Of a DNA stretch of 64,000 nt, positions 57,009 through 64,000 are shown piece by piece. Origin of the DNA: Planctomycetaceae bacterium (GTDB lineage: Bacteria > Planctomycetota > Planctomycetia > Pirellulales > Pirellulaceae); the NCBI GenBank assembly GCA_027487485.1, contig JAIYDN010000091.1, positions 1 through 64,000 of the forward strand, given 5' to 3'. A program made the position numbers and the translations under genes. Position 1 is the first letter of the stretch; each line of letters begins with the position of its first letter. The notes beneath the pieces were generated by a model. It saw only the letters and a list, made by a program, of their open reading frames with translations, was not told where the DNA came from and ran no database searches.

Positions 57009-58112
57009 TTATTCGTCCGCAACGTTGACATAGACTTTCAAGGCGGTGTTGTCTTCCACCAGCAACCGCATCATTTCTTTGTAACCTCCCAGACCGTTGA
57101 CGGGGCTGGTTAGGATTTTTTCGAGCACGCCAGGGAACATCACTTCGCCCAGGGCAAGGTCTCGAATTCCCGATTCAAAATGCTCGCGGTTGGCGTTGAC
57201 GCTGCCCACCAGCAACTTGTTCCCAAGAACCCATTCGATATTGATCTTGTCCGATGGGACCGTTGTTAGTTCCTTACCACCGGTGATGCTGGTCCAAACC
57301 AGAACGCCATTGTGCCCCAGAGCTTTCATCGCATTGAATGCAATCGACGACGAGCCTGTTGCATCAATGATAAGATCGGCTTTACCAACCTTCGCTGCAA
57401 GATCTTCCAAGGAAGTTTGCGAAGTAGCTACGTAAGTCGCTTCCATGCCTTCGACAATCGAGCTCTTGAGATGAGGGCCAGCGGCTCGAGCGAGTGTAAA
57501 CACTTCGATTCCCTTGAGTCGCAACACCAATGTTGATAGCAATCCAATCTGGCCAGCGCCCAAAACGAAGGCTCGTTTGGGGCTCCATACCTTCATGCGG
57601 CGTTGGGCTTCAAAGGCTTGGTGAATTGCCTTCGCCGCGCAGCTCATCGGCTCCATCAGAACGTGTAGGTTCTTCAGACCCTTGGGAACGCGAACAATGT
57701 ATTCCTCATGATCGACGAAGTATTCCGTGAGATAGCCATGAAGCAAGTTGATACCACGTTCGTAGTACGTTTCTTCGCTGGTCATGTCGTAGGTTCCGAT
57801 CTTGTCATAGATCGAACCGCCAGGACGGCGAACCGTTGCGGTGACGTAGTCTCCCGGACGAATGTTGCGGACATTCGGGCCAACGGCCTGAACAATACCA
57901 AACGACTCGTGACCCAGGACCAAGTAATCGTCGCCAGGGGGGGGATTGCCGTAAAGGGCATCGTTGATTTCACGGTCCGTAGCATCGACCCCTACCTTTA
58001 GGACTTTGACCAAGATTCCTTTGCCATCTGGGATTTTGTCCAGTGATGGCATAGGAATTTCGCGTTCGTGAACACTGTTGGGGGTACCGGGTCGGACGGC
58101 AATCGCTTTCAT
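57009..58112 (-). CDS. Glucose 1-dehydrogenase-like zinc alcohol dehydrogenase
   Basis: A 367-residue medium-chain dehydrogenase. It opens [20 protein letters not shown] and has [29 protein letters not shown] (zinc and substrate side), the Rossmann motif [19 protein letters not shown], and a C-terminal glucose dehydrogenase domain. The pattern [10 protein letters not shown]...[17 protein letters not shown] is that of archaeal-type glucose 1-dehydrogenases. It probably oxidises a free sugar to its lactone with NAD(P). The four-Cys structural zinc loop of other ADHs is absent, as in this subgroup. Confidence 0.87.
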   Translation of the reverse strand: MKAIAVRPGTPNSVHEREIPMPSLDKIPDGKGILVKVLKVGVDATDREINDALYGNPPPGDDYLVLGHESFGIVQAVGPNVRNIRPGDYVTATVRRPGGSIYDKIGTYDMTSEETYYERGINLLHGYLTEYFVDHEEYIVRVPKGLKNLHVLMEPMSCAAKAIHQAFEAQRRMKVWSPKRAFVLGAGQIGLLSTLVLRLKGIEVFTLARAAGPHLKSSIVEGMEATYVATSQTSLEDLAAKVGKADLIIDATGSSSIAFNAMKALGHNGVLVWTSITGGKELTTVPSDKINIEWVLGNKLLVGSVNANREHFESGIRDLALGEVMFPGVLEKILTSPVNGLGGYKEMMRLLVEDNTALKVYVNVADE

Positions 58113-58279
58113 AACGTTCTGCTGCTGTGAATTTGAAGGGGGGAGAAATAGGCTGGACGGCCAAGAATTGTAACCCTAGATCGCCTCTTTTCACAGGCGT
58201 TTCCAAAGCCATGCCGGCCAGTGCCCTGGGGTCCCTGATTTGAAGGCTTAGAGCAATGAATTACTTGCGAATCCAATCT

Positions 58280-59881
58280 TTACGAGCTGCACGATAGCAT
58301 CGAACAACCTGCTTTGTTACGAGCCCAATCGGGGCGCTTTTGGCCGTACTGTTCGCGGCCTGGTTGCTCGGTATAGGGATTGCGAAGCAGATCGAGCAAG
58401 GTTAGGATCTCGCCAAACTCGTTCTTTTCCGCTTGGTCAATCGCTTGTTGAGCGAGATAATTCCTAAGCACGTACAGTGGATTGACTCGATTCATGCTTT
58501 CTTTTCGAACTGTGTCCGTTCGGCCATCGATCATCAGCCGACGCAAATACTGGTGTATCCAGGTTCCCATGTGATTAAGAAATCCAGCATCGATTTCATC
58601 GGGAGCATAAAACGCATCGCGAAAAAACTCTCGCAGCCAACTGTCCGTTACCATGGTTGAAAGCTGGCTTACTTCCAGCCCATCCAGTTGGATGTTCGCT
58701 AAGATTCGATAGAAGATGGTCATGTCTGTCTCTTCCGTTTGAAGAATTTCGCTCAACTGTTCTACCATCGCTGGATCGGTAGCAGGATCCCATTGATGGA
58801 AACCCAGCTTCGATGCCATCATGGCATTCGATTGCCGTTGATACTCTTCTGCGTAGCGATTGAGCCCATGTTGCAAAGGAGCTTCTTGCTCCAGCAGAGG
58901 CCAAAGCGCATTGGCCAATTGCAATAGGTTCCAGTACGCAATTTGCGGTTGGTTGCCATAAGCATACCGTCGACCATTTGCATCGGTGGTATTGGGGGTC
59001 CAATCGAGTTCGTATCCATCGATCCAGCCGTAGGGTCCGTAGTCGATGGTTTGGCCAAGGATCGACATGTTGTCTGTATTCATGACTCCATGCACGAACC
59101 CAACTCGCATCCAATGGACGACCATCTCGCAGGTTCGGACGCACACTTCTTCAAACCATTGCTGATACGTTTCTGGTGTTCCAATCTGGATATGGGGAAA
59201 GTCAGACGCGATGGTGTAATCGACCAATCGCTTTAGATTTTCTTTTTCGTCTCGGGATGCGAGTATTTCGAAGTTTCCGAATCGAACGAATGTTGGTGCT
59301 ACGCGGCACACGATCGCTCCCGGTTCGCGTCTTGGTCGCCCATCGTAAAACATATCACGAGTCACGAGATCGCCGGTCAGAGCCAAGCTTAATGCTCGCG
59401 TCGTCGGCACTCCAAGATGGTGCATGGCTTCGCTGCATAAGTACTCGCGCAAGGACGATCTTAAGACGGCTAGCCCGTCTGCTGAGCGCGAGTAGGGCGT
59501 TTGGCCAGCACCTTTCAATTGCAGCGTCCAGTGTTGACCGTCGCGGCCGATCTTTTCACCCAGGCAAATGGCACGTCCATCCCCTAACTGCCCAGCCCAA
59601 TTTCCAAACTGATGCCCTCCGTAACACGCGGCATAGGGCTGCATGCCAGGGAGCAGTTCATTCCCCGTCAGCACCCTCGCTGCTTGTTCGGTGGCAAACC
59701 AAGCGGTATCGATTCCAAGAAGTTCAGCGACTTCCGGGGCGTAGGAAATCAGCTGTGGGCCAGCTGTGGGGGTAGGCTGCACGTAGGAGAAGCAAGCGTT
59801 TCGAACTTGTCGGCAGAAGTTTCGCGTCTCGGGGTCTGCAGGCAAGGAGCGAACAAACCGGTTCTCAATTGCAATTTCCAA
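58280..59881 (-). CDS. selO: SelO protein adenylyltransferase
   Basis: A 533-residue full-length SelO pseudokinase that moves AMP from ATP onto protein Ser/Thr/Tyr. Motifs: GHQFGNWAGQLGDGRA, LQLKGAGQTPYSRSADG, VLRSSLREYLCSEAMHHLGVPTTRALSL, HGVMNTDNMSILGQTIDYGPYGWIDGY (metal-binding Asn and Asp). The C-terminus GCSMLSCSS keeps the conserved Cys in place of the selenocysteine of animal SelO. Start is TTG; no ATG fits the conserved N-terminal ENRFVRSLPADPE. It lies 12 bases behind pstB. Confidence 0.94.
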   Translation of the reverse strand: MEIAIENRFVRSLPADPETRNFCRQVRNACFSYVQPTPTAGPQLISYAPEVAELLGIDTAWFATEQAARVLTGNELLPGMQPYAACYGGHQFGNWAGQLGDGRAICLGEKIGRDGQHWTLQLKGAGQTPYSRSADGLAVLRSSLREYLCSEAMHHLGVPTTRALSLALTGDLVTRDMFYDGRPRREPGAIVCRVAPTFVRFGNFEILASRDEKENLKRLVDYTIASDFPHIQIGTPETYQQWFEEVCVRTCEMVVHWMRVGFVHGVMNTDNMSILGQTIDYGPYGWIDGYELDWTPNTTDANGRRYAYGNQPQIAYWNLLQLANALWPLLEQEAPLQHGLNRYAEEYQRQSNAMMASKLGFHQWDPATDPAMVEQLSEILQTEETDMTIFYRILANIQLDGLEVSQLSTMVTDSWLREFFRDAFYAPDEIDAGFLNHMGTWIHQYLRRLMIDGRTDTVRKESMNRVNPLYVLRNYLAQQAIDQAEKNEFGEILTLLDLLRNPYTEQPGREQYGQKRPDWARNKAGCSMLSCSS

Positions 59882-59893
59882 AGTAACGTTTGG

Positions 59894-60718
59894 CTATCCG
59901 AAGCGACCGGTAATGTAATCTTCTGTCTCACGCAACTTGGGCTTCGTAAAGATACGTGAGGTAAGTCCCAGTTCGACCAATCGCCCCAAATACATGAAGG
60001 CGGTATAGTCGCTAATACGGGATGCTTGTTGCATGTTATGCGTCACGATCAAGATAGAATAGTCCCCCTTGAGGCGTTCGATCAAGTCCTCGATCTTGCC
60101 GGTGGCTAACGGATCCAGTGCCGAGCAGGGTTCGTCCAAGAGCAAGACTTCGGGATCGCTGGCAATTGCACGAGCGATGCACAACCGTTGTTGCTGCCCA
60201 CCGGAAAGCCCCAGCCCAGACTCGTTCAATCGATCTTTGACCTCTTCCCAAAGGGCTGCGCCACGCAATGATTGTTCGCAAACTTGCATAAGTCGCTTCT
60301 TGTTGCGTTCCCCATCAATCCGCAATGGATAGATTACATTCTCGAAGATGCTCATGGGGAATGGGTTTGGCTTTTGGAATACCATTCCCATGCGCTTTCG
60401 CAGTTGAATCACATCAACGCCCGGTGCAAAAATGGAGTCTTGGCCAAGGATCATGTCCCCTTCGATCCGTACCGAATCGATCAGGTCATTCATGCGGTTT
60501 ACGCTTCGCAGCAACGTTGACTTGCCACATCCGCTTGGGCCGATCAACGCAGTGACTTTGCCTTTCGCGATCGGCATGGAGATGCCGTGCAAGGCCTGTT
60601 TGCGGCCGTAAAACAAGTTAAAGTTCTCGATGCGCAATACAGGGTCTTCCTGCATAACTTCATCGTGTACCACCGATTCGATGCGTTGACCGTCGGCGAT
60701 GGCTTTAAGTCTGTCCAT
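59894..60718 (-). CDS. pstB: Phosphate ABC transporter ATP-binding protein PstB
   Basis: A 274-residue ABC ATPase: Walker [11 protein letters not shown]-loop [16 protein letters not shown], signature [16 protein letters not shown], Walker [15 protein letters not shown], His switch IVTHN. The KPNPFPMS and Y-G-x-x-Q-ALHGI patterns are PstB-specific. It powers high-affinity phosphate uptake with PstA and PstC. It is coded 21 bases downstream of pstA in the same direction, so it belongs to the pst operon. Confidence 0.96.
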   Translation of the reverse strand: MDRLKAIADGQRIESVVHDEVMQEDPVLRIENFNLFYGRKQALHGISMPIAKGKVTALIGPSGCGKSTLLRSVNRMNDLIDSVRIEGDMILGQDSIFAPGVDVIQLRKRMGMVFQKPNPFPMSIFENVIYPLRIDGERNKKRLMQVCEQSLRGAALWEEVKDRLNESGLGLSGGQQQRLCIARAIASDPEVLLLDEPCSALDPLATGKIEDLIERLKGDYSILIVTHNMQQASRISDYTAFMYLGRLVELGLTSRIFTKPKLRETEDYITGRFG

Positions 60719-60739
60719 AAAAATACAAACGCTGCGTCT

Positions 60740-63343
60740 TTAGAATTGGCTACTTTGAAATCTCTTTCGCAATCTAGCACGCAGCCAAATCGCGGTAATG
60801 TTTAACAAGGATACGATGGTCAAAAGAAGCAGAGTGGCAGTAAATACCATGGGCTTGGCTGCTTCACTATTTTGGCTTTGAAAACCGAGCGAGTAGATTT
60901 GGAATCCGAGATGCATGAAAGATCTTGATCCGTGGAAAAAAGGAAATTCCAAATCCAATGGTAATTCCGTTGCGAGCGGGATAGCACCTACCAGCATCAT
61001 CGGTGCTACTTCTCCAGCTCCACGAGCCATCGCTAGAATAAAGCCAGTGATGATTCCAGGTCTTGCGTATGGCAAGACAATCCTTTGCAGGGTTTGCCAT
61101 TTACCGGCTCCGCAAGCATAAGAACCCTCTCGCAGCGAGTTGGGAACGGCCGCCAACGCCTCTTCCGTTGCCACGATGACGACAGGTAAAGTCAGCAGGG
61201 CTAATGTACAAGAAGCCCATAGCAAGCAGCCTTTCCCGTATGTAGGGTTGGGCAGTGTTGCCTCGAAGAATCCGTTGAAGAAGGGAGACTTCGCGAGCAG
61301 AGCGATCAGCCCTACCAGGCTTAGCAACCAAAAAATACCGCTCATGCCTGCGATTCGCTTTCGAAGCTTTGTTTGATGCGCGGGGGACCCGCTTCCTAAA
61401 AAAGCGAGGAAGAAAGCGACTGTACCGCTTAAGGCAGTACCCGCGAAGGCAACAAACCAAGTACCGCTGGGCCATACTTCGAAACCAGCCTTGGCTGGTC
61501 CGCCGTCAATGTATCCACCAATCGTATAGCAGAAGAATGCGAGTCCAAAAACTCCGTAAACAATACTTGGTACGCCAGCCAAGTTGTTGATGCTAATACG
61601 AATCAAGCTCAGGATCCAACCGGGCCTCGCGTATTCTCGCATGTACAAAGCGGCAATTACTCCGAACGGCATGACCGCGATCGACATAATCAAGGTCATG
61701 ACAACCGTTCCCCAAATCGCAGGGAAAAAGCCACCCTCGATCCCAGCTTCTCTGGGTTCGCCAAACAAGAACTCAATCCATCGTTCCAGATACAAACCTA
61801 TTTTGCCCATCAAGGTCAATTGATTGGGCTGCGCGATACGAACGACATCGGAAACCAAAACCTCTTTGGTCGCCATTTTGTAAAGCGTTGCCATTTTGCC
61901 ATCAGAATCACTGACCGCGTAAAGATAGATTGGCGTGTTCGAGCCCAACGTCACGGGCAACAATGTCTGCGATTCACTCATTCGAATTGGCTTGTAACCG
62001 TAGGCAGTGTCGTTGGGAAGCGAGCTTGCATCGATCCCAAGAGCATCCAGCCATTTGGGATCGACCAACTGCGATTCGCTTTGCAACGCGTTTGATTCGA
62101 TCGCGAAATCGCCCAAAGGCTCCGCAATGGGAAGTTGCATTTCGAGGGTGTGCGATTGATGAATCTGTTCCAGCCTAGCCATCTTCTGGTTGATCGCGTA
62201 CTGTGCGAGGGTAGCGCTTTGAGTCGTTGTATAGGCTGTCTCTAGGGCTTGCTTGGAATAGCTGGGCAACGCATCACGTCGGTTGCGATAGTCCTTGAGC
62301 GGTTCCTCCAGATCTTGGATTGATGTCTGCAGTTGTAGTTCGATCGCTTTGCGAATAGCGTCCAGTTCTTGGACAGCGGTTGCATCCTTCGACAGTTCCT
62401 TGCGCCATGCATCGAGCGAAAGCATCAGTTCCTGCGATTGGGCGCGAATGGTTCCTTCTGAGGATGCCAATTGAACGGTTTCATCACCGATGGCCTGGAG
62501 ATCGGTTTTGTCTCGAAGTTCTGCTTTGCGAATTCCGATGCGGCAATAAGAGAGTTCGTGGTCGAGCGCCCCAAGTTTGTGTTTCGAAGCGTGGATCTCG
62601 GCAAGGGTTTTGGCTGCCTGTCGCATCAGTTTCCGAGTTGCAGTTTCGATCTCATTTTTATCTTGAGTGCTAAATTCGGACGCAGGATGATCCTTTCCAA
62701 GTTGCTCAGCGCGGCTGGCTAAATGGCTTGCCAGCTTGGATTCGATCGAAGAGGGATTTGCATTATCGTTATCGCTCGGTGGCAAAAAGCTGCTTACTTG
62801 GTCGGCTAGGACTCGCAGTTGTTGGTAGGTTTCGTCGTGTTCGGGTAATGGATTGCTTTTCAAACGGGTTGGGAATCCGTAAAGAACTCCCCATTCTCGC
62901 CGCTCCATCATCCAGATGTCACTTGGAAAGTAGGTCTGATCCGATGCAAGCGTGATCTGAGGGATGAATGCAAAGTGACGATTTCCAAAATCATAATTTC
63001 CGGTTCGAATATACAGTTGGGAGGAAAGCGTTTGTTCGCGACCGGTTAGCAAAGCTTCCGCTTTCGATTTGCTGACAGGGCCGAGTTCGCCAATCGATTG
63101 CCTGCTGATCGTGTAGGGTTGAACGTTTTGCAATTCGCCAGCGACGAATCCGTTTTCGTTCAAGGGGAACAAAGCGATCGCCCGTTGCCAGTGAGTCGCA
63201 AGTCCTTGGAACAAAATGAAGACCAGGAGGGATGCAATCATGCTGCAAGCGATCGCAAACATGCCACCGGTCAGCCAGACCATTGGCTCCCCTTGCGACA
63301 AAAGTGATTGCCCGGTCGATGTAGATCGAGGATGCGACTTCAT
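60740..63343 (-). CDS. pstA: PstA-type phosphate permease with very long periplasmic insert
   Basis: An 867-residue permease; typical PstA has about 300. One membrane helix (about 21-45) is followed by about 470 residues outside the membrane. That region includes a long coiled coil (from about 185 to 390, e.g. KNEIETATRKLMRQAAKTLAEIHASKHKL), and then the five-helix permease core (VVMTLIMSIAVMPFGVIAALYMREYA; the EAA loop EALAAVPNSLREGSYACGAGKWQTLQRIVLP; GFILAMARGAGEVAPMMLVGAI). The start is fixed by the ATGA overlap with pstC. The insert has no recognised domain. Confidence 0.9.
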   Translation of the reverse strand: MKSHPRSTSTGQSLLSQGEPMVWLTGGMFAIACSMIASLLVFILFQGLATHWQRAIALFPLNENGFVAGELQNVQPYTISRQSIGELGPVSKSKAEALLTGREQTLSSQLYIRTGNYDFGNRHFAFIPQITLASDQTYFPSDIWMMERREWGVLYGFPTRLKSNPLPEHDETYQQLRVLADQVSSFLPPSDNDNANPSSIESKLASHLASRAEQLGKDHPASEFSTQDKNEIETATRKLMRQAAKTLAEIHASKHKLGALDHELSYCRIGIRKAELRDKTDLQAIGDETVQLASSEGTIRAQSQELMLSLDAWRKELSKDATAVQELDAIRKAIELQLQTSIQDLEEPLKDYRNRRDALPSYSKQALETAYTTTQSATLAQYAINQKMARLEQIHQSHTLEMQLPIAEPLGDFAIESNALQSESQLVDPKWLDALGIDASSLPNDTAYGYKPIRMSESQTLLPVTLGSNTPIYLYAVSDSDGKMATLYKMATKEVLVSDVVRIAQPNQLTLMGKIGLYLERWIEFLFGEPREAGIEGGFFPAIWGTVVMTLIMSIAVMPFGVIAALYMREYARPGWILSLIRISINNLAGVPSIVYGVFGLAFFCYTIGGYIDGGPAKAGFEVWPSGTWFVAFAGTALSGTVAFFLAFLGSGSPAHQTKLRKRIAGMSGIFWLLSLVGLIALLAKSPFFNGFFEATLPNPTYGKGCLLWASCTLALLTLPVVIVATEEALAAVPNSLREGSYACGAGKWQTLQRIVLPYARPGIITGFILAMARGAGEVAPMMLVGAIPLATELPLDLEFPFFHGSRSFMHLGFQIYSLGFQSQNSEAAKPMVFTATLLLLTIVSLLNITAIWLRARLRKRFQSSQF

Positions 63344-64000
63344 AATTGAAACGCTCGCTTCCGAAACTTCATTCGGACCATTTCCGCAATGGTATTGGCG
63401 ACCATGGTGAAGCAAAACAGAAGGAATGCCGCCAAGAAAAGCGCATGGAAATGGGTTGAGCCACGGGCCGCTTCGGGAAGTTCGGTGGCGAGTGTGGCTG
63501 AAAGTGTTCGATACCCGTTCATCGGATTCAAGTCCATGACAGGTGTATTGCCAGCAGCCATCAAGACCACCATCGTTTCGCCAATCGCTCGCCCGAAGCC
63601 AATCATCAACGCACTAAACAATCCGCTCATAGCGGTCGGCACCACCACTCGAATGGTGGTCTGCCAAGTGGTCGCTCCGCATCCCAGCGATGCGCTCCTT
63701 AGATGTTGTGGAACAGATTGAAGTGCGTCCTCCGAGATCGTGTAAATCAGTGGGATAATAGCGAACCCAAGAATTGCCCCCACCAACAAAGCGTTACGTT
63801 CTTGATACGGTCCGAGCACCGACCCTCGTGGGTCCCATCCTACCACGTTCAATGCAGACGCCGCCAAGGCAGCCACCATCAGGACGGAGAGTGTCGCAAG
63901 CAAGAACAGTCCCAGGTTGATGATGGAAAACTTGAATGGGCTGAACTTCCGTGCGTATGACTGAATCCACGGGCTAAGCGGGGCGCTCATTAACCAGGCA
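63340..64000 (-). CDS. pstC: Phosphate permease PstC, 5' end beyond the window
   Basis: The C-terminal 219 residues of PstC. Seen: NLGLFLLATLSVLMVAALAAS (a membrane helix), AILGFAIIPLIYTISEDALQSVPQHLRSASLGCGATTWQTTIRVVVP (EAA loop), and GFGRAIGETMVVLMAAGNTP. The frame stays open through the right edge, and the M at 63990 is probably internal. PstC normally begins well upstream. It overlaps pstA by four bases (ATGA). A phosphate-binding PstS is not in the window. Confidence 0.93.
   Translation of the reverse strand, partial: AWLMSAPLSPWIQSYARKFSPFKFSIINLGLFLLATLSVLMVAALAASALNVVGWDPRGSVLGPYQERNALLVGAILGFAIIPLIYTISEDALQSVPQHLRSASLGCGATTWQTTIRVVVPTAMSGLFSALMIGFGRAIGETMVVLMAAGNTPVMDLNPMNGYRTLSATLATELPEAARGSTHFHALFLAAFLLFCFTMVANTIAEMVRMKFRKRAFQL

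Overview
The window looks like chromosomal DNA of a planctomycete, most likely from the Pirellula/Rhodopirellula side of the phylum. The evidence is the paired DUF1549/DUF1553 (PSCyt/PSD1) and DUF1501 proteins, a Cys-rich secreted protein of a type I recall mainly from planctomycetes, an ECF42 sigma factor paired with a YCII/DGPF protein, frequent TTG/GTG starts, and few clear Shine-Dalgarno sites. I see no plasmid, phage or complete insertion sequence. About 50 protein genes cover most of the sequence.

Layout. 1-118 holds two direct copies of a palindromic repeat. 252-617 is a small metal-site lipoprotein. 706-15181 is a divergent type IV pilus / type II secretion-like locus. Leftward it carries a major pilin, a response regulator, a histidine kinase, a STAS protein, the PilB ATPase, PilC, and PilM-N-O-P. 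Rightward it carries an HD-GYP phosphodiesterase, three prepilin-like proteins and a large PilX-like protein with a carbohydrate-binding-like domain. The cluster has no secretin; one lies alone at 37532-39247. Next come an M64 metallopeptidase (minus), an RND efflux pair (plus), an Rpn-type nuclease with GKAE repeats, an acyltransferase-like membrane protein, rph-slyX and a large secreted protein.

The middle (26.6-43.1 kb) carries a Nudix protein with a FabZ-like dehydratase, a DUF4432 mutarotase-like protein, a secreted protein/ECF sigma/single-TM protein operon with overlapping ends, a DsbD-type reductase, a Cys-rich protein followed by an OprP-like porin, DUF1684, the secretin, the ECF42/DGPF pair and a gamma-glutamyltransferase-family enzyme. 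43.4-54.5 kb is one co-directional block: PSCyt/PSD1, DUF1501, DUF1501, Big2-PSCyt/PSD1 and a PPC-domain protein. A HerA-type ATPase overlaps it convergently, followed by a glucose-dehydrogenase-like enzyme. The right edge is pstC (cut) - pstA (very long) - pstB - selO, a phosphate uptake operon with the SelO AMPylase placed 12 bases behind pstB.

The best candidates for something not well described are the regulatory cassette at the head of the pilus operon together with the carbohydrate-binding-like minor pilin, the dispersed palindromic repeats, the PstA with a coiled-coil insert of several hundred residues, and the secreted-protein/ECF/membrane-protein operon. No clear new defence or CRISPR system is visible.
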